Made by a program: the position numbers and the translations under genes. From JBDKUD01 sp050943315 (lineage in GTDB: Bacteria; Bacillota; Syntrophomonadia; Syntrophomonadales; Syntrophomonadaceae), in contig JBMNOY010000062.1 in assembly GCA_050943315.1 (NCBI GenBank), positions 1 to 13,375 on the forward strand: a stretch of 13,375 nucleotides of DNA. The letters run 5' to 3'. Under the pieces are notes generated by a model. It was not told the DNA's origin, made no database searches, and worked only from the letters and a program-made list of their open reading frames with translations. Positions 1 through 7,201 of this stretch are shown here, piece after piece. Position 1 is the stretch's first letter. Every line of letters starts with the position of its first letter.

Positions 1-220
1 AAATAGCCAGATTGGCAGTCAGCAAACAGGGTTGGGCATAAACCGTTTTATTAAGCTCTTCAGCCGGGCCGGTAAAACACATCTCGCTTACTTTAAAACC
101 GGCTATTTCATCAGCTAATTGAAAGACCTGGTCAGCCTCTGGATAAGTTTGGGCAAGCTCCCGTGCCATTCCCGGGTATTGGGCACCCTGCCCCGGGAAA
201 ACAAATGCTAATCTGACCAT
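1..220 (-). CDS. fabD: malonyl-CoA:ACP transacylase, N-terminal part
   Basis: Only the first 73 codons are in the window; the rest lies beyond the left edge. The protein begins MVRLAFVFPGQGAQYPGMAR, the N-terminal signature of FabD, whose GQGAQ loop helps form the oxyanion hole. FabD moves malonyl groups from CoA to acyl carrier protein in the cytoplasm, supplying the extender unit for FabH and the elongating synthases. The active-site GHSLG serine motif would lie in the missing part. The ATG follows GGAGGG at about seven bases. The start lies inside the end of fabK (13-base overlap), so the two are probably translationally coupled. Identification is confident from the N-terminus and operon position. 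Confidence 0.93.
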   Translation of the reverse strand, partial: MVRLAFVFPGQGAQYPGMARELAQTYPEADQVFQLADEIAGFKVSEMCFTGPAEELNKTVYAQPCLLTANLAI

Positions 221-1161
221 AATATCCCTCCCAGGTTACGCTGTACTTGGCGGGCTTGCGCCATTATTTCATCAACCATTTGGGCAGCCGGTTGTATTTT
301 ATTAACCAGTCCGCAGATTTGACCGGCCAGAATAGTTCCATTTTCCAAATCACCATTAATAGCTGCCGCATTATAACGTCCTCTGCCCAGTTGCTCTAAC
401 TCCTCTTTACTGACTCCGGCTTTTTCCCGGGCTAAATATTCCCGGGAGAATTTATTATGAATAGCCCTCACCGGGTGCCCGGTTGTGGTACCGCAGACCA
501 CCGTATCCCGGTCTTTGGCTTTGAGTACCTTTTCTTTATAGGCCAGATGAGCACTGCATTCTGCCGCACAAATAAATCTAGTTCCCATCTGAACCCCCTG
601 GGCCCCCAGGGCCAGAGCGGCCATAAAGCCTCTGCCATCAGCTATTCCACCTCCGGCAATGACCGGAATACTTACGGTATCAACCACCATCGGCACCAGA
701 CACATGGTGGTCATTTCCCCGACGTGGCCTCCGGATTCCGTTCCCTCAGCGATAATCGCATCCGCCCCCAAGCGGCTGAGCCTTTTGGCCAGAGCCACTG
801 ATGCTACCACAGGAATTACTTTGATACCGGCGGTTTTTAGCCTTTCCATATATTTACCCGGGTTGCCGCCTCCAGTGGTTACCACCGGGACTTTTTCCCT
901 AATAACTAAATCGACTACCTCATCGATGTAAGGAGATACCAGCATAAGATTGACCGCGAAAGGTTTATCGGTGAGCTGGCGGACTTTGTCTACTTCCTGT
1001 TTCAGCCAGGTACTATTCATGTTACCGGTACCGATAACCCCCATTCCACCGGCCTGGGAAACGGCACCAGCCAGCTCACCTCCGGCAATCCAGGCCATTG
1101 CTCCCTGCAGCAAGGGATATTTAATATTAAGCAAATCACATAAATCAGTATGCAAGTTCAT
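208..1161 (-). CDS. fabK: FMN-dependent enoyl-ACP reductase II
   Basis: A 317-residue TIM-barrel flavoprotein that reduces trans-2-enoyl-ACP in the last step of each fatty-acid elongation cycle, replacing FabI. The FabK/2-nitropropane dioxygenase fold shows in the N-terminal YPLLQGAMAWIAGGELAGAV, in EGTESGGHVG (residues 139-148, with His146 in the place of the conserved catalytic His), in the phosphate-binding AGGGIADGRG (169-178), and in GVQMGTRF (189-196). Length is normal for FabK. The ATG directly follows the fabH stop (TAGATG), with GGGGGAAGGA inside the fabH end as ribosome binding site. A nitronate monooxygenase has the same fold, but the position between fabH and fabD supports FabK. 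Using FabK in this step is typical of many Clostridia and implies low sensitivity to triclosan, an inference from the family. Confidence 0.94.
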   Translation of the reverse strand: MNLHTDLCDLLNIKYPLLQGAMAWIAGGELAGAVSQAGGMGVIGTGNMNSTWLKQEVDKVRQLTDKPFAVNLMLVSPYIDEVVDLVIREKVPVVTTGGGNPGKYMERLKTAGIKVIPVVASVALAKRLSRLGADAIIAEGTESGGHVGEMTTMCLVPMVVDTVSIPVIAGGGIADGRGFMAALALGAQGVQMGTRFICAAECSAHLAYKEKVLKAKDRDTVVCGTTTGHPVRAIHNKFSREYLAREKAGVSKEELEQLGRGRYNAAAINGDLENGTILAGQICGLVNKIQPAAQMVDEIMAQARQVQRNLGGILWSD

Positions 1162-2148
1162 CTAATCCTTCCCCCAGCGAATTAATGCCCCACCATAAGT
1201 CAACCCTGCTCCGAAGCCAACCATTAATACTATATCTCCCGGCTTCAGTCTGCCTTCTTCTACTGCCAAAGATAAAGCTACCGGAATGGATGCCGCAGAC
1301 ATATTACCGAAATGGTCAATATTTATCATGGTTTTCTCTGCCGGTATACGCATTCGTTTCATAGCCGTCTTAATAATGCGCAGATTAGCCTGGTGAGGAA
1401 TAAAAAGATCTATGTCCTGGTAGGTCAGGCCCGCACCAGTCAGTATTTTATCAGACGTATCAGCAATTATTCGGGTGGCAAAACGAAAGACCTCGTTGCC
1501 GTTCATTTTTATGTAATGTAAACGATTTTCCACTGTTTCCCGGCTGCTGGGTAAATTAGCTCCTCCAGCGGGCATATACAAAAGATTACTTCCCCGCCCA
1601 TCGGCTCCGATAATCGTGTTCAGAATACCGGAAGGGCCGGGTCCTTTGCCCAGAACCGCGGCTCCGGCTCCATCCCCGAAGAGAATGCAGGTATTGCGGT
1701 CCTCATAATCAGTTATACGAGAGAGCATTTCCCCGCCAATAATCAGAGCATAGTTAGAGCTGCCGCTGGCGAGAAATTTTTCTGCCACTGTTAAAGCGTA
1801 AATAAATCCCGTACAGCCGGCTTCCAAATCAAAAGCGGCAGCATTCCAGGCTCCTAAATGTTCCTGCACGATACAGGCAGTAGACGGGAATAACATATCC
1901 GGGGTTACCGAAGCAACGATTATTAAATCGAGTTGTTCCGGAGCCACGCCGGCGTTTTCCAAAGCCATCCCGGCGGCCTGCCAGCACATATCTGAAGTTT
2001 TAGTTTTGCTATCGCCAATGCGCCGTTCATAAATACCGGTTCTCTCTACAATCCAGTCATGGCTGGTAGCAACGATTTTTTCCAGTTGTTGATTAGTCAA
2101 TTTTTGGGCGGGTAGAGCATGGCCTGTTCCTAATACCTGAATTTTCAA
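1162..2148 (-). CDS. fabH: beta-ketoacyl-ACP synthase III
   Basis: A 328-residue condensing enzyme that joins acetyl- or branched-chain acyl-CoA with malonyl-ACP and so primes fatty-acid synthesis. The catalytic triad is visible: Cys112 in EAGCTGF, His252 in IPHQANLRI and Asn282 in HFGNMSAASIP. The family usually has GNTSAASIP, so Met replaces Thr here. I chose a TTG start because AGGGTGGTG lies just upstream and the protein then begins KIQVLGTGHALP, matching the usual FabH N-terminus; the open frame continues upstream but encodes AT-rich sequence without similarity to the family. It is the first fab gene seen, about 80 bases below a good sigma-A-type promoter. Activity with straight or branched primers cannot be told from the sequence. 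Confidence 0.95.
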   Translation of the reverse strand: MKIQVLGTGHALPAQKLTNQQLEKIVATSHDWIVERTGIYERRIGDSKTKTSDMCWQAAGMALENAGVAPEQLDLIIVASVTPDMLFPSTACIVQEHLGAWNAAAFDLEAGCTGFIYALTVAEKFLASGSSNYALIIGGEMLSRITDYEDRNTCILFGDGAGAAVLGKGPGPSGILNTIIGADGRGSNLLYMPAGGANLPSSRETVENRLHYIKMNGNEVFRFATRIIADTSDKILTGAGLTYQDIDLFIPHQANLRIIKTAMKRMRIPAEKTMINIDHFGNMSAASIPVALSLAVEEGRLKPGDIVLMVGFGAGLTYGGALIRWGKD

Positions 2149-2230
2149 TATATGACACCACCCTGGTAATATAAAATAATTATACCCAGTTGCATATAAA
2201 CTATTTGTGCAAACAAAAAATAGATATTTA

Positions 2231-2259
2231 ATTAAAGCAGTATTAAAATACGTTGTCAA
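2231..2259 (-). promoter_or_regulatory. sigma-A-type promoter for fabH-fabK-fabD, with palindrome in the spacer
   Basis: On the minus strand, TTGACA (perfect -35) is followed after 17 bases by TTTAAT (5 of 6 of the -10 consensus). It sits about 80 bases above the fabH start. Inside the spacer is GTATT-TT-AATAC (plus-strand positions 2240-2251), an inverted repeat placed where a bound repressor would block RNA polymerase. The site does not clearly match the known FapR operator, so the regulator is unknown. Confidence 0.65.
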
Positions 2260-2375
2260 TAACGAAATATTCAAAAAAATCGGAAAAAACCGTAAAAAGG
2301 TGTGAAAAGCATTTAATGGAAAGAGCAGCCGCGGAAATTCTGGTGCCGGTACCTGGTGAACAGCGAAAAGGTTTT

Positions 2376-3290
2376 TTATGTTCGCAAAAGCCTGGCAATA
2401 GCCTGATCAAGGTCCTGTTTATCACTTAACACGGGTGCAAACAGGTCACCAACTTTTTCAATCCGGGGCATAATATTTTTGATGTTATAATAAGCGGGGG
2501 CCGATTGCTCCACTTCGTTCCAATACAGGGGAGCTGAAACCGGGGCATTCTCCCGGGGCCGTACACTGTAGGGAGAACAAAGGGTCTTACCTAAAGCATT
2601 TTGTAAATAATCTACATATACTTTGCTGCCTCTTTTAGCCGTTAACCGTTCTACTGTTGCTATTTTAGGCAATAACCGGGTGACCACTTCAGCCACTGCC
2701 TGGGCAAATTTCCTGATTTCCTGATAGGTATACTTGTTAATGACTGGCACGTAGATGTGCAGGCCTTCTGCTCCGGAGCTTTTTACATAGCTGCGCAGTT
2801 CCAGACTGTCCAGCAGTTCTTTTAGTGCCATGGCAATATCAATGACATCCTGATAAGTACTGCCTGGTGACGGGTCGAGGTCAAAAACCACAAAATCAGG
2901 ATAATCTACTGTTTCCTTGGAGGAAAGCCAGGGATGCATTTCAATGCCGGCCTGATTGGCGAGCCAGGCCATGGTAGCAGCCTCCTCTACCAGGATGAAA
3001 TATATATAACGTTTGCTGTCCTGGGAATACCAGGGGAAGGTTTTTATCCATTCCGGCATGTATTCAGGGGCATTTTTTTGGTAAAAGGATTTACCCTTTA
3101 TACCATTGGGATAACGGGTGATTACCAGAGGACGATTACGCAGGTGTTTTATAATATAAGGAGAGACTTCGACATAATATTTAATCAGATCACCTTTGGT
3201 ATAACCCTGCCCGGGCCATAGTACCTTGTCCAGGTTGGACAGGGTTAACTCACGGCCATTTAAGGTAGCGGCTTGTTTTTTAGTTATCAT
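2376..3290 (-). CDS. stand-alone LigD-type polymerase/primase (NHEJ)
   Basis: A 304-residue protein of the LigD polymerase family (archaeo-eukaryotic primase fold). In bacterial non-homologous end joining these enzymes add nucleotides, often ribonucleotides, at broken ends held by Ku. The N-terminus, LTLSNLDKVLWPGQGYTKGDLI, is typical. The metal-binding pair is Asp137 and Asp139 in VVFDLDPSPG; KSSGAEGLHIYVP (170-182) carries the nucleotide-binding His178; Asp227 in VYVDYLQN is the likely third metal ligand. Neither ligase nor phosphoesterase domain is fused to it, unlike mycobacterial or Bacillus LigD. The ATG lies nine bases after AAAGGAG. It is the last gene of the Ku-ligase-polymerase unit, 33 bases after the ligase. 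I see no clear terminator after it, so read-through towards fabH is possible. Confidence 0.93.
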   Translation of the reverse strand: MITKKQAATLNGRELTLSNLDKVLWPGQGYTKGDLIKYYVEVSPYIIKHLRNRPLVITRYPNGIKGKSFYQKNAPEYMPEWIKTFPWYSQDSKRYIYFILVEEAATMAWLANQAGIEMHPWLSSKETVDYPDFVVFDLDPSPGSTYQDVIDIAMALKELLDSLELRSYVKSSGAEGLHIYVPVINKYTYQEIRKFAQAVAEVVTRLLPKIATVERLTAKRGSKVYVDYLQNALGKTLCSPYSVRPRENAPVSAPLYWNEVEQSAPAYYNIKNIMPRIEKVGDLFAPVLSDKQDLDQAIARLLRT

Positions 3291-3323
3291 GTAACTATTC
3301 TCCTTTGTGTATAATAGGGTGGT

Positions 3324-4262
3324 TTAGTTTAGAACGCAGGCCTCTGGACTCAGGTCAACAAATCCCTTAATTACCGGAGATCTTAATTGTATATCTTCAC
3401 TCCACTCGGCGAATTCAACCTTTACTGCCAGTTGGGGAATGACAAAATGGAACCCTCTGCCTGGTTCTGTTAAATTGGCAAAGGGTGAGGCATTAATCTC
3501 AAGGTGGGGAAGCTGCCGGGATAACTCATCCCACTCAGCACTGTTTAGACCGGTCCCAGCTTTACCACAGTACATAAGGCGACCGTCTTGAAATACTCCC
3601 AGCAGTAATGAATTAATGGTAACACCCCGCAGGGTATAGCCTCCTACTACACAATTCTGTTGCCGGCGATACTTGATTTTAAACCATGCCTTATGATGTT
3701 TGCCGGAAATATAGCGACTGCTAGGTTTCTTGGCTACTACTCCTTCCAGGTCCTGGGCTTTAATGGCTTCGAACAGTCCTGTCCCCTGGGAGAAATTATC
3801 TACCAGATGTACTCTTTCTCCCGGTTCCAATACATCAGCAAGCAGTTTTTGGCGGTAGTCCAGGGGATAGTCTAGTAACTCCTTTCCTTCGTAGCTGAGA
3901 ATATCAAATACCATGTAGTCGATAGGCAGCAGTTTTTGCATATATTCGATGGTTGGCTGGTTGGCAGAACGATCTCTTCTCATTACCGCCGGGAAACTGG
4001 GTTTGCCGTTTTTTAAAACTACTACCTCACCATCCAGAATGGCTTGCCATCCTTTAATCTGCCTGTCTAAGGCCTGCAATTCCGGATACTGTACCGACCT
4101 TTCGTGGTTGCGTTTATTCCAGAGTTGAACCCCGTTTTGCTTAATGAAGGACAATATTCTTACTCCATCCCATTTAACCTGGTAAATAAAGTCCGGGTCA
4201 TCAAATGGCTCTGGATGAAGCACCGGTTCCATTACAGTAAAACTTTCCCCTGATATACGCAT
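3324..4262 (-). CDS. stand-alone ATP-dependent DNA ligase (LigD ligase domain)
   Basis: A 312-residue ATP-dependent ligase that seals double-strand breaks in the Ku pathway. The nucleotidyltransferase motifs appear in order: motif I YQVKWDGVR with Lys30 as the adenylated residue; motif III LDGEV with Glu79; motif IIIa DYMVFDIL (115-122); motif IV LEGVVAKK (172-179); motif V WFKIKY (193-198). An OB-fold follows, ending near residue 300 in QLRSPVIKGFVDLSPE, which resembles the motif VI region (LRxPxFxGxRxDK) with changes. There is no fused polymerase or phosphoesterase domain. A GGGGG stretch seven bases upstream serves as a weak ribosome binding site. The gene starts 41 bases after ku and ends 33 bases before the polymerase gene, which indicates one transcript. 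Confidence 0.93.
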   Translation of the reverse strand: MRISGESFTVMEPVLHPEPFDDPDFIYQVKWDGVRILSFIKQNGVQLWNKRNHERSVQYPELQALDRQIKGWQAILDGEVVVLKNGKPSFPAVMRRDRSANQPTIEYMQKLLPIDYMVFDILSYEGKELLDYPLDYRQKLLADVLEPGERVHLVDNFSQGTGLFEAIKAQDLEGVVAKKPSSRYISGKHHKAWFKIKYRRQQNCVVGGYTLRGVTINSLLLGVFQDGRLMYCGKAGTGLNSAEWDELSRQLPHLEINASPFANLTEPGRGFHFVIPQLAVKVEFAEWSEDIQLRSPVIKGFVDLSPEACVLN

Positions 4263-4303
4263 TACTTAACCCCCAAAAGAATAAAATATCCAGTCTCCAG
4301 TGG

Positions 4304-5143
4304 TTAAGTCCCGGTTTTTGCTTTTTTGGCGGGACGCCCTTTTTTAGCCGGAGGTTTTTCTGGTTCACGGTTTTCCTCAGTAAGTTTAAGACTGGCCTTA
4401 AGGGCTTCCATAAGATCAACCACATTACCTTTACCCACAGCCGGTTCGGGGTTAACTACTTCTTTACCCACAATCTTGGCCTGGATAACCTCCCACAGGG
4501 CTTTGCGATATTCATCCTCATATTTAGAAGGGTCAAAATTGCTGGAAAGGTTTTCAATCAGACTAACAGCCATTTTTATTTCATTATCATGTAATTTAGC
4601 TTTGTCTACCCCCAGATTAAGAGAAGCCGGGGAACGTATCTCATCGGGGTAGAAAATGGTTTCCATAATCAGCACCCTGTCTTTAACCCGTAAAGCAGCC
4701 AGAGATTGTTTGCTGCGAATAAGCACTTTGGCTATAGCCACCTTGGCAGTTGCTGTCATTGCTTCCACAAGCAGGGCGTAGGCTTTTTCTCCGCCTTCAG
4801 ATGGTTCCAGGTAGTAGGTTTTGTCGAAATAAATAGGATCAACCTCGCTAAGTTCCACAAAGTCAAGTATATCCACGGTCTTGGTGCTTTCCAGGGGGAT
4901 ACGCTCCAAATCTTCTTCATTTAACAAGACATAATTGCCCTTTTGGTATTCGTACCCGCGCACAATCTCTTCATTAGTAATTTCTCTATTACACTGTGCG
5001 CAATATTTCTGGTAACGAACCGGTGACATACATTCCTTGTGCAGGTAATTAAACTTAATATCTTTCCTTTCGGTAGCCACATACATTCTAATAGGGATAT
5101 TGACCAGGCCGAAGCTGACTGCTCCCTTCCATAAAGTCCGCAT
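4304..5143 (-). CDS. ku: bacterial Ku, NHEJ DNA-end-binding protein
   Basis: A 279-residue Ku homolog. Ku forms a homodimeric ring on double-strand DNA ends and recruits LigD-type enzymes. The family N-terminus MRTLWKGAVSFGLVNIPIRMY is clear, followed by the Ku core including YQKYCAQCNREI (a CxxC element common in bacterial Ku), GYEYQKGNYVLLNEEDLE and, near residue 195, MAVSLIENLSSNFDPSKYEDEYR. The tail PPAKKGRPAKKAKTGT is Lys-rich, like the basic C-terminal extensions that add DNA binding in other bacterial Ku proteins. I chose the second in-frame ATG: AAAGGAG touches the first ATG with no spacing but is six bases from the second. It heads the ku-ligase-polymerase operon and is divergent from the acidic repeat protein gene. 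Confidence 0.95.
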   Translation of the reverse strand: MRTLWKGAVSFGLVNIPIRMYVATERKDIKFNYLHKECMSPVRYQKYCAQCNREITNEEIVRGYEYQKGNYVLLNEEDLERIPLESTKTVDILDFVELSEVDPIYFDKTYYLEPSEGGEKAYALLVEAMTATAKVAIAKVLIRSKQSLAALRVKDRVLIMETIFYPDEIRSPASLNLGVDKAKLHDNEIKMAVSLIENLSSNFDPSKYEDEYRKALWEVIQAKIVGKEVVNPEPAVGKGNVVDLMEALKASLKLTEENREPEKPPAKKGRPAKKAKTGT

Positions 5144-5167
5144 AAACATCTCCTTTCCAAGGCCCTT

Positions 5168-5186
5168 TGTTATTATGCTGATAACA
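5168..5186. promoter_or_regulatory. inverted repeat upstream of ku (possible operator)
   Basis: TGTTAT and ATAACA form a perfect 6-base inverted repeat separated by seven bases, 25 bases above the ku start and next to a -10-like CATAATA on the minus strand. Its place in the ku leader suggests a regulator site, but no known operator is recognised. Confidence 0.3.
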
Positions 5187-5268
5187 TTCGAGCGTTTTTA
5201 TGCGGGAATAAAGTACTCATAAATTACTATCTTTTAACATTAGTGGTTTTGCCGTCAGTATTAATCTA

Positions 5269-5274
5269 TATAAT
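5269..5274 (+). promoter_or_regulatory. possible -10 box for the acidic repeat protein operon
   Basis: A perfect TATAAT lies about 90 bases above the start of the membrane/acidic repeat gene. The best -35 at the right distance is TTTTGC, which is weak, so this is a tentative promoter. The rest of the 220-base divergent region between ku and this gene is AT-rich, with no gene and no riboswitch that I recognise. Confidence 0.35.
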
Positions 5275-5363
5275 GTATTTAAGCTTGATTTTTATTATTA
5301 TTTGAAGGAAATAAAAGCCTGTTGTCGAAAAGCTATTAGATAACAAATGCGAAAGGGAATGAC

Positions 5364-7187
5364 ATGCGCGAATACCTGCTTTATTCTATACTAACCTTCC
5401 TGCCGGTAGGATGTATCATGTCGCTTTTTCTACGCCGGGAAGGGTTGGGGAAGAAACATATTATAACTTTTGTAACTCTGGCTCTGATTATGGTGATTAT
5501 TTTTCCGATCACCGCAGAAAGGCTGGGGATATTTAATACCGGGTCAATTTATGCATTGCTAATGCTTACAATCTCCTGGTATTTCATTAAAACGCACCAG
5601 CTTGATTATCTATGTAAACCTTCCGTTAACAAGAACATAAATGAGAGTATGGTTGAGTTTACTGCTCCTATTACTCTTAAGGAGGCCCTGGCCGTGGAGG
5701 AGTTAGCATTGTGTAAGGCCCCTGCAACGGAAGGGACGAATGGAGTCGAGCCGGTTGTTAACCAGGAAAATCGCCTTACTGACCCGTCGGCGTTCGATAC
5801 CGATGAAAGCCATCATATAAAGGAGGCTTTTTCGGAAACGGATTCTATAACCAAGAGCGGTGTCATTACCGAGGCTGTGAAAGTGATGACCCTGGCGGCA
5901 GAATCAGAAACACCTCCGGTAAAAGATGACTTTATCCCGGAAAATCCCCTAAAAGACGATAACCGAGATCAGCCCGTTATTGCTATGGAGCATGATGATG
6001 GCAGTGAATACCTTAAGTTGGAGCCGGTAGTTGAAGAAGATAATGCATCTTCTGAGAGCAACGAACTGGTTTTGGGCGGTAGCACCAACGAAGGCGAAAT
6101 TATTAGCAAGGATTCGCAGATAGGTGAGCCGGTGACGGAGTTAGCCGCGGAAACCCTGCAACCTGAGGATATAGCAGCCGAAAATGGCGTTGAGCTGATG
6201 GAGGGCCCGGATGCGGTGAATACTGAGATCAGTACGGATGAGGCTGAACCAGAAGATGATGAGAAAGAGCCTCAAGCTGGAGAAAATGATAGAGAAGATG
6301 CGCAGATAGCCGAGCCGGTGACGGAGTTAGCGGCGGAAACCCTGCCACCTGAGGATATAGTAGCCGAAAATGGCGTTGAGCTGATGGAGGGCCCGGATGC
6401 GGTGAATACTGAGATCAGTACGGATGAGGCTGAACCAGAAGATGATGAGAAAGAGCCTCAAGCTGGAGAAAATGATGGAGAAGATGCGCAGATAGCTGAG
6501 CCGGTGGCTGAGTTAGCCGCGGAACTCCTGCAACCTGAGGATATAGCAGCCGAAAATGGCGTTAACCTGGTGGAGGGCCCGGATGCGGTGAATACTGAGA
6601 TCAGTACGGATGAAGCTGAACCAGAAGATGATGAGAAAGAGCCTCAAGCTGGAGAAAATGATAGAGAAGATGCGCAGATAGCTGAGCCGGTGACGGAGTT
6701 AGCCGCGCAAACCCTGCCACCTGAGGATATAGCAGCCGAAAATGGCGTTGATCTGGTGGAGGGCCCGTATGCGGTGATTAATGAGACCGGTTCGGATGAG
6801 GCTGTACCTGATGATGGCCAAGAACAACGTGTAAAAGATTTCATAGAGAAGGCCTTCGCAGTGAAAGGTGCGGACTTGGAGCAGGCGGCCCAGTATTTTC
6901 AGATGGCCCTTGATACTACAAAAAATGACGAACTAACTTATCTATTGACAATGGAACTGATGGAGGATTATAAAGACATTGGGATGTATGATAAGGCCAT
7001 ACAGGTATTGTCTGATTTCGCCAGAGAAAAATCGGAAGTAAATAACCAGATTACTAATAACATTATATATTTTAGAACTCTGGTGAACGAACTAGAAAAG
7101 ATTGGTACACCGGATTTGCCTTTCCCACAGGTTCCGCGTTGGGTCAGGATGAAGGTGGCTGAGAAAATAAAATTACTAGATAATTGA
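5364..7187 (+). CDS. membrane-anchored acidic repeat protein with TPR-like C-terminus, function unknown
   Basis: A 607-residue protein I do not recognise. The first 80 residues hold three hydrophobic stretches (about 4-22, 33-50 and 59-75), likely membrane segments. Residues 80-490 are Glu/Asp/Pro/Ala-rich and probably disordered; within them lie four tandem 62-residue repeats (from residue 251, unit AQIAEPVTELAAETL through to EPQAGENDRED), the fourth decaying before its end. The last 115 residues (RVKDFIEKAF onward) are helical with one or two TPR-like units: LEQAAQYFQMALDTT and YDKAIQVLSDFARE. The ATG follows AAAGGGA at five bases. It begins a run with the PRC-barrel and VanW-like genes, 14 bases before the first. 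A guess is a membrane scaffold whose TPR end binds a partner, with the acidic region as a flexible linker. Confidence 0.85.
   Translation: MREYLLYSILTFLPVGCIMSLFLRREGLGKKHIITFVTLALIMVIIFPITAERLGIFNTGSIYALLMLTISWYFIKTHQLDYLCKPSVNKNINESMVEFTAPITLKEALAVEELALCKAPATEGTNGVEPVVNQENRLTDPSAFDTDESHHIKEAFSETDSITKSGVITEAVKVMTLAAESETPPVKDDFIPENPLKDDNRDQPVIAMEHDDGSEYLKLEPVVEEDNASSESNELVLGGSTNEGEIISKDSQIGEPVTELAAETLQPEDIAAENGVELMEGPDAVNTEISTDEAEPEDDEKEPQAGENDREDAQIAEPVTELAAETLPPEDIVAENGVELMEGPDAVNTEISTDEAEPEDDEKEPQAGENDGEDAQIAEPVAELAAELLQPEDIAAENGVNLVEGPDAVNTEISTDEAEPEDDEKEPQAGENDREDAQIAEPVTELAAQTLPPEDIAAENGVDLVEGPYAVINETGSDEAVPDDGQEQRVKDFIEKAFAVKGADLEQAAQYFQMALDTTKNDELTYLLTMELMEDYKDIGMYDKAIQVLSDFAREKSEVNNQITNNIIYFRTLVNELEKIGTPDLPFPQVPRWVRMKVAEKIKLLDN
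6114..6820 (+). repeat. four in-frame 186-bp tandem repeats
   Basis: Copies begin at 6114, 6300, 6486 and 6672, exactly 186 bases apart; the last is partial and diverges after about 110 bases. They are nearly identical at DNA level, so they arose by recent duplication or are kept alike by recombination. The spacing keeps the reading frame (62 codons). Copies 1 and 3 share LQPEDI while 2 and 4 share LPPEDI; copies 1 and 2 share ELMEG while 3 and 4 have NLVEG or DLVEG, a mosaic pattern. Confidence 0.95.
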
Positions 7188-7201
7188 AGGGAGTAGGAAA
7201 C

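Noticed and set aside
457..801. Plus-strand 114-codon frame inside fabK
   Set aside because: Antisense shadow of a clearly conserved gene, with no ribosome binding site or recognisable product.
2179..2184. TATAAT on the minus strand as a second fabH promoter
   Set aside because: No acceptable -35 at 16-18 bases; the site at 2231-2259 is much better.
2149..2274. Upstream extension of the fabH frame to a longer N-terminus
   Set aside because: The extra residues are AT-rich and unlike FabH, overlap the promoter, and the TTG start has a ribosome binding site and restores the family N-terminus.
5147..5149. First ATG of the ku frame as the start
   Set aside because: The AAAGGAG directly touches it with no spacing; the ATG two codons later is correctly spaced.
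5171..5203. Sigma-G-like promoter for ku (GCATA and CATAATA), as for Bacillus ku
   Set aside because: The spacing is 21 bases where 17-18 is expected, so the match is not convincing.
6114..6820. CRISPR array suspected from regular repeats
   Set aside because: The 186-base units are in-frame coding repeats without spacers.
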